Positions 46,930 through 56,384 of a DNA stretch of 64,000 nucleotides are shown piece by piece. Location of the stretch: NCBI RefSeq assembly GCF_030209435.1, contig NZ_JARVRX010000007.1, forward strand, positions 124,001-188,000, in the 5' to 3' direction. How positions within the stretch are numbered: the stretch's first letter is position 1; each line of letters opens with the position of its first letter. The notes under the pieces were generated by a model. The model was not told the DNA's origin. It did not search any database and saw only the letters and a list, made by a program, of their open reading frames with translations. The stretch is from Mycolicibacterium sp. lyk4-40-TYG-92. GTDB taxonomy: Bacteria; Actinomycetota; Actinomycetes; Mycobacteriales; Mycobacteriaceae. A program made the position numbers and the translations under genes.

Positions 46930-49900
46930 TCAGTAGACGTCGCGGACGTAGCGCTTGTCGGCGATCAGCTCACGCTTGTAGTCGTGTGCTGCCGATTCGG
47001 ACATGCCGCCGTGGGTCTTGATGATGTGGGTGAGCGTCAGGTCGACGTCCTTGGCCATCCGTGTCGCGTCGCCGCACACGTAGAAGTGCGCGCCGTCCTC
47101 GAGCCAGCGCCACAGGATCTCGCCGTGCTCGCGCATCCTGTGTTGTACGTAGACCCGGCGCGCCTGGTCCCGGGAGAACGCGGTGTCCAGCCGGGTCAGC
47201 AGCCCGTCTGCGGCGAAGGCCTCCAATTCGTCTTGGTAGTAATAGTTTTCGGCCCGGTGCTGGTCGCCGAAGAACAGCCAGTTGCGGCCGGTGTGGCCCA
47301 GTGCCCGGCGCTCGTGCAGGAAGCCACGGAACGGCGCGATACCCGTGCCGGGGCCGACCATGATCATCGGAGTCAGCGCGTCCTCGGGCGGCCGGAAGTG
47401 CGGCGCCGACTGCAGGAACACCGGAACCGTCTGCGCCCGGTCGGCCAGGTATGTGGACGCGACGCCGTGCCGGATGCCGCCGCGGACGCCCTCGTAACGG
47501 ACCACCGACACCGTCAGCTGCACCTCGTCGGGGCTCACCAGCGGGCTGGACGAGATCGAGTAGGAGCGCGGCGCCAGGCGCACCAACGCATCTCGCCACT
47601 CCTCGGGCTCCGCACGGACCTTGAACTCTTCGACCAGGTCCAGGCCGGTGCGGCCGTCGAGCCAGCGGTCGCGTTCTTCCCGGGGCGCCCGCAGCGCCTT
47701 GGCGCCACTGTGGTCGGCCAGGAAGTTGATCAGGTTCGGTGACACCTTGCAGATGTCGTACGACGTGGTCAGCGCATCGCGGAGTGCGGTTTCGTCGCCG
47801 TCGATCTCGATGACCTCGTCGCCCGAGAGCCCGGTGGCCGCCAGCCATGCCGATACGGCCTCCGGGGAGTTGGCCACCACCACGCCGAGCGCATCACCGA
47901 CGCCATAGCTGACGTCGTGGCCGGACAGGTCGAAGCCGATCTGGCGGACTTCCTTCGTGCCGCCGGTGGTCAGCAGAGTGTTGCGGCACAACGGGACCGG
48001 CAGCGGGTTGTTACGGGTGAAGGGCCTGGCGGGTCTGGGAGCGGGCCTGGCCGGCACGGCAGGTGCGGTCGTTGCCTGCGGGGCCGGCGCGGCCAACTCG
48101 ACAACAGCATCGGTCCACTGCGCAAGCGGCTCGTCGTCGTACACCTCGCAGTCCGCGCGGTCCAGCAGCGCGGTGGCCCCCAGTTCGGTGAAGCGGCCGT
48201 CCAGGGATTTGGCGTAGCCGCAGAAGTTCTCGTAGGCCCGGTCGCCGATCCCGAGCACGGAATACCGCACCCCGGACAGGTCCGGCGCATCCCCGGCACT
48301 CAGGCGATCCCAGAAGTCGGCGCCGTTGTCGGGTGGTCCACCGTCCCCGAAAGTGCTTGTCACGACCAGCACTTCGCTCGCAGCGGCGACGTCGTCCAGC
48401 GCGGTGTCGTCGAGCACCTGCAGCCGGGCCCCAGGGATCCGCGCGGCCAGCCCCGCGGCGAACTCCTCAGCCGTGCCGGTCTGCGACGCCCACAGCACCA
48501 GCGGGCCCGAGGGCGCCGGCTCCGACTGCACATCGATGGCGGCAGCCGGAAGCGAGACACTGTGCGCGCCGGCCAGCGCCCCGTCGACCCACAGCCGCAC
48601 CGTGCGGCTGACAGGCGCCGACGCAGGCAGCACCGGGACCCCGGCGGACTGCTGGATACCCCTGAAAAAGCCTGACAGGTAGACCTTTTCGGTGTCGTTG
48701 AGCTCGGGAGGTCCGGCCAGGCCGAGTGCGGCGGCCAGTGGGTGCGTCCCGGCACCGGTGAGCGCGGCCAGAGGTGCGACGGCGGGCTCGGTCACGACCG
48801 GCGCCAGGCGCACCGCGCACACCTTGAATTCGGGCTGCAACGAAGCGGGGTCCACCGCATCGTTGGTGACGGCATTGATTGTGAGCTGGTCGCCCTGTTG
48901 GTCGTTCCAGTGGAACGGCGCGAAGCAGTTGCCCGCCCGCACCCGGTCGGTCAGGACGGCCGGCAGGACCGCCGTGCCGCGGCGCGACGAAACCTGGACC
49001 GGCGCACCATCGGTGATGCCGAGGCCCGCCGCGTCGGTCGGATGAATCTCGATGAACGGCTTCCCGGTGAGCTTGTTGAGCTTCTCCACCTTGCCGGTCT
49101 TGGTCATGGTGTGCCACTGGTGTTGCAGCCGGCCGGTGTTCAGCACCAACGGGAATTCGTCGTCGGGCAGTTCGTCGGCGTCCATGTGCGGGCGCGCGTG
49201 GAACACCGCCCGCCGCGACGGCGTCGGGAACGCCAGCCGCGGACGACGCCCGTCCGCGCCGACGAACAGGTCCTGGCTGACGCCGTCGTTGAGGTAGCGG
49301 ATCGGGTTGCGGTCGCCGCTGTCCGGCGGACAGGGCCACTGCAGCGGGGTCTCCCGCAGCCGCTCGTAGGTCACGCCGCTGAGGTCGTAACCGGTCCGGC
49401 GGTTGGTGAACTGCCGGATTTCGGTGAAGATGTCCTCGCTGGACTTGTAGTCGAAATCGTCTCCGAACCCCATGTGCCGGGCGACGTTGCAGATCAGCTC
49501 CCAGTCGGGCCGCGCGTCACCGGCGGCGGGGATGCTCTGCTGTAAAAGGGTGAGGTTGCGTTCGGAGTTGACCATGACGCCGTCGGCTTCCGCCCACAGC
49601 GTGGCGGGCAGCACGATGTCGGCGTACGCGTTGGTCGCGGTGTCCTGGTAGGTGTCCTGGGTGATCACCAGTTCGGCGGCCTGGAGGCCGTCGATGACGG
49701 TCCGCCGATTGGCCACGGAGGCAACGGGATTGGTGCAGATGATCCATACCGCCTTGATGTCACCGGTGGCCAGCTGCCGGAACATCTCGATGGTGCCGGG
49801 CCCGACGTCGGTGCGGATGGTGCCGGGTTCCAGCACCCACTGCTCTTCGGCGAACGCCCGGTCCGCGGCCGACGTGACGGCGCGCTGCCCGGGCAGACCC

Positions 49901-50976
49901 GGTCCCATGTAACCCATTTCGCGGCCGCCCATGGCGTTGGGCTGGCCGGTCAGGGACATCGGGCCGCTGCCGGTCCGGCAGATGGCTCCGGTGGCCAGGT
50001 GCAGGTTGCAGATGGCGTTGGTGTTCCAGGTGCCGTGGGTGCTCTGGTTCAGGCCCATGGTCCAGCACGACATCCACTCCCCTGCCTCGGCGATCATCTC
50101 GGCGGCGCGGCGGATGTCGGCTTCGGGTAGTCCGGTGATCGCCGCGACCTTCGCCGGCGGATAGTCGGCGAGGAACGCGGGCATGGCCTCCCAGCCCTCG
50201 GTGTGCTCGGCGATGAATTCGTGGTCTATCGCGCCGCTTTCGACCAACAGGTGCAGCAGACCGTTGAGCAGCGCCAGGTCGGTGCCTGGTTTGATCTGCA
50301 GGAAGAGATCGGCCTTCTCGGCGGTCGCGGTGCGGCGCGGGTCGACGACGATCAGCTTGGCGCCCGGCCCGTTCTTGCCGGCAATCCGGTCGGCCATCCG
50401 CAGGAACAGGATCGGATGGCAGTCGGCCATGTTGGCGCCGATGACGAAAAACAGGTCGGCACAGTCGAAATCGGTGTACGACCCGGGCGGGCCGTCGGCG
50501 CCCAGCGACTGCTTGAATCCGGTGCCGGCGCTCGCCATGCACAACCGGGAGTTGGATTCGATGTGCACGGTGCGGATGAAGCCCTTGGCCAGCTTGTTGG
50601 CCAGGTACTGGGCTTCGATGGTCATCTGACCCGAAACGTACAGCGCCACAGCGTCGGGGCCGTGCTCGTCGATGATGGCGCGCAGCCGGCGGCCGGCTTC
50701 CGCGGTGGCGTCGTCGGTGGTGATGCTGACCATCTCACCGCCCCGCCGCAACAGCGCGGTGGTGAGCCGGCCGTCGTCCGCGGCCACCAGATCGGCGTGC
50801 GTGGCGCCCTTTGTGCACAGCCGCCCGAAATTGGCGGGGTGCAAGCGGTCCCCGGACACACGGGCGATCACGGGCAGCCCGGTACCGGCGTCGGGGCGGG
50901 TTTCAACCGAAATGCCACAACCGACACCGCAGTACGAGCACGCGCTGCGTGTCGTGTGCGGCCCTGCGGTGGTCAT
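46930..50976 (-). CDS. nasN: Assimilatory nitrate reductase fused to flavodoxin and FAD/NADPH reductase domains
   Basis: A 1348-residue fusion. Residues 1-725 are a molybdopterin nitrate reductase with Cys13, Cys16, Cys20 and Cys54 for a 4Fe-4S cluster and a likely Mo-coordinating Cys145 in SRLCMAS. Residues about 825-970 are a flavodoxin domain (LWASQTGTAEEF...). Residues about 1010-1348 are a sulfite-reductase-type FAD/NADPH domain (PRSYSISSSP, GPGTGIAPFRGFLHER, YVCGDATRMAKDV). The arrangement matches the M. smegmatis NasN-type enzyme as I remember it. Electron flow would be NADPH to FAD to FMN to Fe-S to Mo. NarK is encoded on the same strand. Confidence 0.92.
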   Translation of the reverse strand: MTTAGPHTTRSACSYCGVGCGISVETRPDAGTGLPVIARVSGDRLHPANFGRLCTKGATHADLVAADDGRLTTALLRRGGEMVSITTDDATAEAGRRLRAIIDEHGPDAVALYVSGQMTIEAQYLANKLAKGFIRTVHIESNSRLCMASAGTGFKQSLGADGPPGSYTDFDCADLFFVIGANMADCHPILFLRMADRIAGKNGPGAKLIVVDPRRTATAEKADLFLQIKPGTDLALLNGLLHLLVESGAIDHEFIAEHTEGWEAMPAFLADYPPAKVAAITGLPEADIRRAAEMIAEAGEWMSCWTMGLNQSTHGTWNTNAICNLHLATGAICRTGSGPMSLTGQPNAMGGREMGYMGPGLPGQRAVTSAADRAFAEEQWVLEPGTIRTDVGPGTIEMFRQLATGDIKAVWIICTNPVASVANRRTVIDGLQAAELVITQDTYQDTATNAYADIVLPATLWAEADGVMVNSERNLTLLQQSIPAAGDARPDWELICNVARHMGFGDDFDYKSSEDIFTEIRQFTNRRTGYDLSGVTYERLRETPLQWPCPPDSGDRNPIRYLNDGVSQDLFVGADGRRPRLAFPTPSRRAVFHARPHMDADELPDDEFPLVLNTGRLQHQWHTMTKTGKVEKLNKLTGKPFIEIHPTDAAGLGITDGAPVQVSSRRGTAVLPAVLTDRVRAGNCFAPFHWNDQQGDQLTINAVTNDAVDPASLQPEFKVCAVRLAPVVTEPAVAPLAALTGAGTHPLAAALGLAGPPELNDTEKVYLSGFFRGIQQSAGVPVLPASAPVSRTVRLWVDGALAGAHSVSLPAAAIDVQSEPAPSGPLVLWASQTGTAEEFAAGLAARIPGARLQVLDDTALDDVAAASEVLVVTSTFGDGGPPDNGADFWDRLSAGDAPDLSGVRYSVLGIGDRAYENFCGYAKSLDGRFTELGATALLDRADCEVYDDEPLAQWTDAVVELAAPAPQATTAPAVPARPAPRPARPFTRNNPLPVPLCRNTLLTTGGTKEVRQIGFDLSGHDVSYGVGDALGVVVANSPEAVSAWLAATGLSGDEVIEIDGDETALRDALTTSYDICKVSPNLINFLADHSGAKALRAPREERDRWLDGRTGLDLVEEFKVRAEPEEWRDALVRLAPRSYSISSSPLVSPDEVQLTVSVVRYEGVRGGIRHGVASTYLADRAQTVPVFLQSAPHFRPPEDALTPMIMVGPGTGIAPFRGFLHERRALGHTGRNWLFFGDQHRAENYYYQDELEAFAADGLLTRLDTAFSRDQARRVYVQHRMREHGEILWRWLEDGAHFYVCGDATRMAKDVDLTLTHIIKTHGGMSESAAHDYKRELIADKRYVRDVY

Positions 50977-51126
50977 GTGCTCAGTTCTACGGGCTGTCAA
51001 TTCCGCAGCCGTTGCGCGACTATGTACTGCGCGTCAAACCGAGCGCACATGATCGTCACGTCCTGGTGCGCACCATTTTTCGTGTCGGACTCACGGTCGA
51101 AACGTGCCGGAAATCTGTGACCCCGG

Positions 51127-51957
51127 TTACGCGGTGTCCGGTGACCATCCCGGCCCGCGGAAGGTGTGGCCGAAACGCTGCTTCCAGGTCTTGGCCACGC
51201 GCACATCGCGCCAGATGGCGGTGTATTCATGAGTGGCCACCCGCAGCGGGTTGAAGGTCTTGATGTTCTTGGTCAGGCCGTAGACCACGCGCTCACCTTC
51301 GGGCCGGAAACTGCCGAACAGCCGGTCCCAGATGATCAGGATGCCACCGTAATTGGTGTCCAGGTATTGGTCGTTGGACCCGTGGTGCACGCGGTGATGC
51401 GACGGCGTGTTCATCACGAACTCGATGGGCCGCCACATCTTTCCGACCCTCTCGGTGTGGATGAAGAACTGGTACAGGAGGCTGACGGACTGCTGCAGCA
51501 GGATCATCCACGGCGAGAAGCCGAGGAACGCCAAGGGCAACCAGAACGGCAGCGCCGTGAACGGCGTCCACGTCTGCCGGAGCGCGGTCGACAGGTTGTA
51601 GTGCTCGCTGGAGTGGTGCACGACGTGGCTGGCCCAGAACAGGCGAATCGTGTGGTGCGTGCGGTGATACCAGTAGTAGACGAAGTCGTCGGCGACGAAC
51701 AGCGCGATCCAGGTCAGCGGATTGTCGGCCGGCAGATGTACCGGCGTCACCAGGTAGGCCGCGCTGAACGCCGCCAGGACCACCAGCTTCCAGCCGATGT
51801 TGATGACGACGTTGCCGATACCCATCGTGAGACTCGTTCGGGAATCCCGGAATTCGTAACCGACCTCGTCGTCATCCGGCAGGAAGCGGAACGACAGTGC
51901 CTCCAGCACGAGACAGATCACGAACACCGGCACGGCGTGCAGGATCAGATCGAACAT
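51127..51957 (-). CDS. Sterol desaturase / fatty acid hydroxylase family membrane protein
   Basis: A 276-residue di-iron membrane enzyme. The histidine boxes are HRTHH, HVVHHSSEH and HRVHH. Four or so hydrophobic helices are present. The substrate (a lipid or sterol) is not evident. It lies 12 bp downstream of the FadR-type regulator, which may control it. Confidence 0.9.
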   Translation of the reverse strand: MFDLILHAVPVFVICLVLEALSFRFLPDDDEVGYEFRDSRTSLTMGIGNVVINIGWKLVVLAAFSAAYLVTPVHLPADNPLTWIALFVADDFVYYWYHRTHHTIRLFWASHVVHHSSEHYNLSTALRQTWTPFTALPFWLPLAFLGFSPWMILLQQSVSLLYQFFIHTERVGKMWRPIEFVMNTPSHHRVHHGSNDQYLDTNYGGILIIWDRLFGSFRPEGERVVYGLTKNIKTFNPLRVATHEYTAIWRDVRVAKTWKQRFGHTFRGPGWSPDTA

Positions 51958-51969
51958 GGGCAGTGACTC

Positions 51970-52698
51970 CTACTGCTGAGCGGAAAGGGTGTCGACGACG
52001 CGGCCCAGCAGCTCGTCGGCTACGCGATGAGCGTCGTCGGCGTTGCGGGCGACGAGGTGCTCTGCCAGCGTGATGTGGGCGTCGCGGTCGGCCAGTTCGG
52101 CCGCCATGCCGAGGTCGGCGATCGAGTCGAAGCCGATGTCGGCGAACGCCGCGACCAGCGTGTTCAACGCGAGCCGGTAGGCCAGGTTGCCGCTGCCGTC
52201 GATGATCGCGGTCCAGAACGTCAGGTCCACCGCGAAGGATTCGTCGGTGCGCTGCGCCGGGTACGCCGCGGCCGCGGCGGCGATGGTCGCCAGCTGGTCG
52301 TCGGTGGCGTTGCCCGCACACAGCCGGGCCGCATCGGCGGCCACAGACCGGCGCATCACCATGATGTCGCGGGCGATCTGCAACGCCGGTACCGCGCCAG
52401 TGGCCGCGAGGGTGCTGAGCACGTCCAGACCGGCAGTTTGGCGCCAATCCTGGACCCGCGTCTTGCCACCGTGGCTGATTCGCACCAGGCGGGCCTGCTG
52501 CAGCCGCTTGAGCGCTTCCCGGATGGCATGCCGATTCACCGCGAAGGCCAGCGCCAGCTCGCGCTCGGACGGCAGCGCCTCGTCGACCGCGACGCGGCCG
52601 GACAGGATCTCGTCGACGAGGTGCGCGAAGACCGAGTCGCTGACCGCTGACCGCGCGACGGGGGCGATGTCCATGAGCTCAATGATCGGGGTCGCCAC
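51970..52698 (-). CDS. FadR/GntR-family regulator with FCD domain
   Basis: A 242-residue regulator. The N-terminal GntR winged helix is clear (LPSERELALAFAVNRHAIREALKRLQQARLVRI, about 42-74). The C-terminal two-thirds is an all-helical FCD ligand domain. A GTG at 52698 gives a complete domain; an ATG at 52674 is possible. A perfect TGGT-n3-ACCA palindrome lies 11 bp upstream, suggesting autoregulation. It is co-oriented with the sterol desaturase-like gene. Confidence 0.9.
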   Translation of the reverse strand: MATPIIELMDIAPVARSAVSDSVFAHLVDEILSGRVAVDEALPSERELALAFAVNRHAIREALKRLQQARLVRISHGGKTRVQDWRQTAGLDVLSTLAATGAVPALQIARDIMVMRRSVAADAARLCAGNATDDQLATIAAAAAAYPAQRTDESFAVDLTFWTAIIDGSGNLAYRLALNTLVAAFADIGFDSIADLGMAAELADRDAHITLAEHLVARNADDAHRVADELLGRVVDTLSAQQ

Positions 52699-52701
52699 GA
52701 C

Positions 52702-52726
52702 AACTGGTCAACTGGTTGGACCAGTT
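52702..52726. promoter_or_regulatory. FadR-type operator
   Basis: AACTGGT-TGG-ACCAGTT (52710-52726) is a perfect inverted repeat of the TGGTnnnACCA type used by FadR-like regulators. An extra half-site AACTGGT at 52702-52708 gives three half-sites. It is just upstream of the regulator gene. Confidence 0.85.
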
Positions 52727-52746
52727 ATCTGGATCACAGGCGCGGA

Positions 52747-52777
52747 AATGCCCCGCGGGGCACTCCCGCGGGGCATT
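52747..52777 (-). terminator. Intrinsic terminator downstream of narK
   Basis: A 13-bp stem (AATGCCCCGCGGG and its complement) with a 5-nt loop lies 13 bp after the narK stop. It is symmetrical enough to act on either strand. Confidence 0.8.
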
Positions 52778-52789
52778 CCCGGCCGGCCG

Positions 52790-54283
52790 CTAGGTAGCCG
52801 GCACGAAGTCCCGGCCGACGTGCTCGCCCGTCGCCGCCCGCAGGTGCGGCTGGCGCAGGAACACGAACCACGTGACGATGCCGCACACCACGTAGAAACC
52901 GAGGAAAACCCAGAACGCGCTGGTCGCCGAATGCGACGGACCCGCATAGGACGTCCGGAGCACGATGTTGACGAGCACGCCGCCGAACGCACCGACCGCG
53001 CCGGCGAAGCCGATCAGGGCACCCGACATGCTGCGCGACCACAGCATCTTCTCCGCGGCACCCAACTCGTCCTTACCCTGCGCCTTGGCCTCGAAGATCG
53101 ACGGGATCATCTTGTAGGTCGAGCCGTTGCCGATGCCCGTCAGGATGAACAACACCATGAACGCGGTGATGTAGACCGCCATCTGAGCGCCCGTCGCCGG
53201 GCCCTTGGTGGCGTCGTCCCACATGCCGGTGCTCACCAGCACGCCGGTGACGAGCGTCATCGCGACGAAGGTGTACAGCGTGATCTTTCCGCCACCGATC
53301 TTGTCGGCCAGCTTGCCGCCGAACGGGCGCGAGATCGAGCCGAGCAGCGGGCCCAGGAACGCGATCCACGCGGTGTGGATGGAGGCGTCGAAGGTGGCCT
53401 TGGCGAGCTCCTTGGCGGCTTCTTTCGGCAGCTTGGCCACCGATGCTACGTGGTACTTCTCGAGCAGCGGCGCGACGTCCTGCGCGGTGAAGTTGATGTT
53501 CAGAATCTGGGTGAACGCGAAGCTGAAACCGATGAACGAACCGAAGGTGCCGATGTAGAGGAAACACATCACCCACGAGTTGCGGAACTTCATGGCCTCG
53601 ACCATCGCCGACAGGTTCGACTTCTGCCCCTGGATGTTGTCCATGAACAGCGCGGCGCCCAGGGCCGCGGCCGCCAGCAGCACCAGGTAGATGGCACACA
53701 CGACCTCCGGACGACGGTTGCCGAGGGTGGCGATGACGACCAGGCCGATGATCTGGAGGGCCGGGACACCGATGTTGCCGCCGCCGGCGTTCAAGCCGAG
53801 CGCCCAGCCCTTCAACCGCTGCGGGTAGAAGGCGTTGATGTTGGTCATCGACGACGCGAAGTTACCGCCACCGAAACCGGCGACCGCCGCGACGATCAGG
53901 AACGTCGTGTACGACGTGCCCGGATGCATCATGAAGTACATGGTCAGCGCACACGGGATGGCCAGCATCAATGCGCTGAAGATGGTGAAGTTGCGGCCAC
54001 CGAACTTGGCCGGTCCGATGGTGTAGGGAATGCGCATGAAAGCACCCACCGCGATCGGGACGGCACCCAGGACGAACTTGCCCAGCGCATCGATGCCATA
54101 GACGGCCTGCGGCATGAACAGCACCATCACCGACCAGATGGACCAGACGGAGAAACCGACATGCTCGGCGAAGATCGACCAGATCAGATTCCGCTTGGCG
54201 ATGTCCTTGTTACCGGCGTCCCACGCAGCAACATCCTCAGCATCCCAGTGCTCGATGTCGCGGTTACGACTCAACAGACTCAC
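52790..54283 (-). CDS. narK: NarK-type nitrate/nitrite transporter (MFS)
   Basis: A 497-residue transporter with about twelve hydrophobic helices. The nitrate signature is seen in AGFGGGNFASSMTNINAFYPQRLKGWALGLNAGGGNIG, and RIPYTIGPAKFGGRNFT and ISRPFGGKLADK fit the NNP family. GTG start with GGAGG 5-6 bases upstream. It should import nitrate for the fused reductase encoded downstream. A terminator follows it, so the two are probably separate transcripts. Confidence 0.93.
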   Translation of the reverse strand: MSLLSRNRDIEHWDAEDVAAWDAGNKDIAKRNLIWSIFAEHVGFSVWSIWSVMVLFMPQAVYGIDALGKFVLGAVPIAVGAFMRIPYTIGPAKFGGRNFTIFSALMLAIPCALTMYFMMHPGTSYTTFLIVAAVAGFGGGNFASSMTNINAFYPQRLKGWALGLNAGGGNIGVPALQIIGLVVIATLGNRRPEVVCAIYLVLLAAAALGAALFMDNIQGQKSNLSAMVEAMKFRNSWVMCFLYIGTFGSFIGFSFAFTQILNINFTAQDVAPLLEKYHVASVAKLPKEAAKELAKATFDASIHTAWIAFLGPLLGSISRPFGGKLADKIGGGKITLYTFVAMTLVTGVLVSTGMWDDATKGPATGAQMAVYITAFMVLFILTGIGNGSTYKMIPSIFEAKAQGKDELGAAEKMLWSRSMSGALIGFAGAVGAFGGVLVNIVLRTSYAGPSHSATSAFWVFLGFYVVCGIVTWFVFLRQPHLRAATGEHVGRDFVPAT

Positions 54284-54758
54284 AGTGCCTCCAGGCCTCC
54301 CAGTACGGAAATAGGTTGGCTACATATGTACGGACGCCCCATGCCGCAGCTGTTGCCCTTCGGTGTCAGCAAAGTCAATAGGGACTCACTTGGAGCACCC
54401 TGTGGTTCGTGACCCGCGTGATTCACGGCCGACGTATCGACGCAACAAGCTCGAAATAACCCGGGCGCGACCCGGCCAGCGCTCATGGCTGCCGACAGCG
54501 GCACCGATCACGTGGCCGATCACGCCGGAGGGGTCTCGAGAAGTACGTGAGTTCAATCGCGGTGGCGATCCGCGGCGGTTATTGAGCTCAGGGACCTCCG
54601 GCGGCCGCAGACGGCACCTGGCTTCAATCACCGCATCGCAAAGGCCTGGCGACGGCAGCCAGGCACTTCTCTGGCCGGCTCGCGATGAAGAAATAGCACC
54701 GCCGCGACGGAAATCCGTCGCGGCGGTGCTATCAGGGTGAAATCGGGAGCGCCGGGGC
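54284..54758. other. Gene-free stretch (475 bp) including a terminator
   Basis: It holds the promoter region of narK (with a TACATATGTA palindrome at 54321-54330) and the terminator of the next minus-strand gene at 54693-54732. I see no plausible coding frame or RNA gene between them. It marks the right border of accessory block 2. Confidence 0.5.
54693..54732 (-). terminator. Strong hairpin terminator after the acidic membrane protein gene
   Basis: A perfect 19-bp stem (left arm ATAGCACCGCCGCGACGGA) with a 2-nt loop, 26 bp after the stop of the Rv2144c-like gene. No strong T-tract follows, but stability is high. Confidence 0.8.
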
Positions 54759-55307
54759 TCAGGCCTTCTTGGCCTCGTCCTCGTCCGCCTTGGCTTCTTC
54801 GGTGCTTCCGGCTTCGGCGCTTTCTGCTTCCTCCGCCTCGTCGGCGGCGGCCGCAGGCTCGTCGGCTTCGTCGGCGTCCGCAGCGTCGGCGTCCTCGGCC
54901 TTTTCGGCAGCCTCAGGCTCGTCGGCAGTTTCGGATTCCGCGGATTCCGCCGCCGCCTCGGCCTCGTCACCTTCGGACTCTTCGGCCTCAGCCACGGCAG
55001 CGTCGGCCTCGTCGTCCGAAACCGCTTCGGCGACAACCGTTTCCGATTCGGCCTCGGCGTCGTCCTCGGGGTAGTCCACGGCGGCCACCACAGCGGTATC
55101 GGCGGCGGCTTCGTCGTCGGCACCGGCGGAGTCGGCCTGTGCCGCGCCGCCGCGGGAGCGTTCCCGCAGCGCGTCGACGATGAGCAGCAACACCCCGATG
55201 ACGCTGGCGCCGATACACACCCAGGCGATCAGCTCATTGCTGGTGACAATCGCGGTCACCAACGCGGTCAGCCCGATGAGGGCAAGGACCAGGGCAATGA
55301 TCAGCAT
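54759..55307 (-). CDS. Two-helix membrane protein with long acidic Ala/Glu-rich tail (Rv2144c-like)
   Basis: A 182-residue protein. Two hydrophobic helices occupy residues 1-45 (LIIALVLALIGLTALVTAIV and IAWVCIGASVIGVLLLIV). The rest is a disordered Ala/Glu/Asp tail of about 125 residues. Position directly downstream of wag31 matches Rv2144c, which is shorter. The tail is probably cytoplasmic and may be repeat-prone. Function unknown. Confidence 0.8.
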   Translation of the reverse strand: MLIIALVLALIGLTALVTAIVTSNELIAWVCIGASVIGVLLLIVDALRERSRGGAAQADSAGADDEAAADTAVVAAVDYPEDDAEAESETVVAEAVSDDEADAAVAEAEESEGDEAEAAAESAESETADEPEAAEKAEDADAADADEADEPAAAADEAEEAESAEAGSTEEAKADEDEAKKA

Positions 55308-55317
55308 TGGTCAGCCG

Positions 55318-56115
55318 TCAGCTGTTGCCCCGGTTGAACTGGCCGAAGCCAGCACCCTCGCCACCGGCCGCCGAATCCGCCGGAGCGGCAGAGCCGCGCT
55401 GGCCGAGCTCTTCGAGCTGGGACTCCAGGTAGGTCTTGAGGCGAGTGCGGTACTCGCGCTCGAACGTGCGCAGCTGCTCGAGGCGGCCTTCCAGCACCGT
55501 GCGCTGCTGGTTGATGTTGCCCATGATCTCGGTGTGCTTGCGCTCGGCGTCGGCCTGCAGGGCGTCTGCCTTGTCCTGGGCCTGACGCAGCTGGGTCTCC
55601 GAACGTGTCTGCGCGTCGGCCAGCATGGCCTCGGCGCGTGCCTTGGCGTCGGCGACCGTGGTCTCGGCGGTGCGCTTGGCATCGCTGACCAGGGCATCGG
55701 CCTGGGCGCGGGCGTCGGCGAGGGTCTTGTCGGCCTCGGCCTTGGCCGAACCGGTGAGACGGTCGGCGGTGTCCTGGGCCAGGCTCAGCACCTTGGCCGC
55801 GCGGACGTGGTGGTCCTCGCCGACCGGCGCAGCGACAGGAGCGGCCACCGGCGCGGCTGCCGCGACGGGCTCGGGCTCCGGTGCGGGCGGGGTGAAGACC
55901 GGAGCCGCGACCGGCTGGCCGGTGCGGGCGGACTGGAGCTCGGCGTCGAGCTCGGCGACCCGCTGCCGCAGATCGCTGTTCTCTTCGATCAGCCGGGTCA
56001 GCTCGGTCTCGACGAGATCGAGGAATGCATCGACCTCATCCTCGTTATAACCGCGCTTGCCAATCGGCGGCTTGCTGAATGCGACGTTGTGGACGTCAGC
56101 CGGAGTTAGCGGCAT
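55318..56115 (-). CDS. wag31: Wag31 (DivIVA), polar growth scaffold
   Basis: A 265-residue coiled-coil protein that marks the poles and directs peptidoglycan synthesis in mycobacteria. The N-terminal DivIVA domain is intact ([33 protein letters not shown]). It is followed by a Pro/Ala linker (about 80-110) and long heptad-rich coiled coil (about 115-240). The ATG at 56115 gives the canonical start and has AAGGGGG upstream. The tail FGQFNRGNS is typical. Confidence 0.96.
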   Translation of the reverse strand: MPLTPADVHNVAFSKPPIGKRGYNEDEVDAFLDLVETELTRLIEENSDLRQRVAELDAELQSARTGQPVAAPVFTPPAPEPEPVAAAAPVAAPVAAPVGEDHHVRAAKVLSLAQDTADRLTGSAKAEADKTLADARAQADALVSDAKRTAETTVADAKARAEAMLADAQTRSETQLRQAQDKADALQADAERKHTEIMGNINQQRTVLEGRLEQLRTFEREYRTRLKTYLESQLEELGQRGSAAPADSAAGGEGAGFGQFNRGNS

Positions 56116-56151
56116 CTTCTGCCCCCTTGCAGTCTGGACCGTCAATCGGTG

Positions 56152-56183
56152 TCAAAGTGTAGAGCGATCAAAGTGTAGAGCGA
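56152..56183. repeat. Exact 16-bp tandem duplication in the wag31 promoter region
   Basis: TCAAAGTGTAGAGCGA occurs twice in tandem. On the minus strand each copy contains TACACT, a possible -10 hexamer, so the duplication may double the promoter of wag31, whose start is at 56115. Confidence 0.75.
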
Positions 56184-56322
56184 TCGTGGAGTAACTGGCG
56201 TCCATCCTGTCACAGCAGACCCGTCGGTTGCAGGCGAGGTCCGGAATTAAGAACGAATTTCAATGTTTCATTGGAATTCGGCAACGCTTGCCGCACGCTC
56301 GGCACGAATTGACCAAAACGAA

Positions 56323-56362
56323 AGAAGCGCATTAATCACATAAATGTAATTAATGCGCTTCT
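56323..56362 (-). terminator. Intrinsic terminator after yggT
   Basis: A perfect 14-bp stem (AGAAGCGCATTAAT and its complement) with a 12-nt loop, followed on the minus strand by a T-rich run. It lies 22 bp past the yggT stop and probably ends the division-gene transcript before wag31. Confidence 0.88.
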
Positions 56363-56384
56363 GCAGGTCAGGGGAACCGCGCGG

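Noticed and set aside
54386..55123. Pro/Arg-rich 245-residue frame downstream of wag31
   Set aside because: It is the shadow of the Ala/Glu-rich tail of the membrane protein and extends through a terminator.
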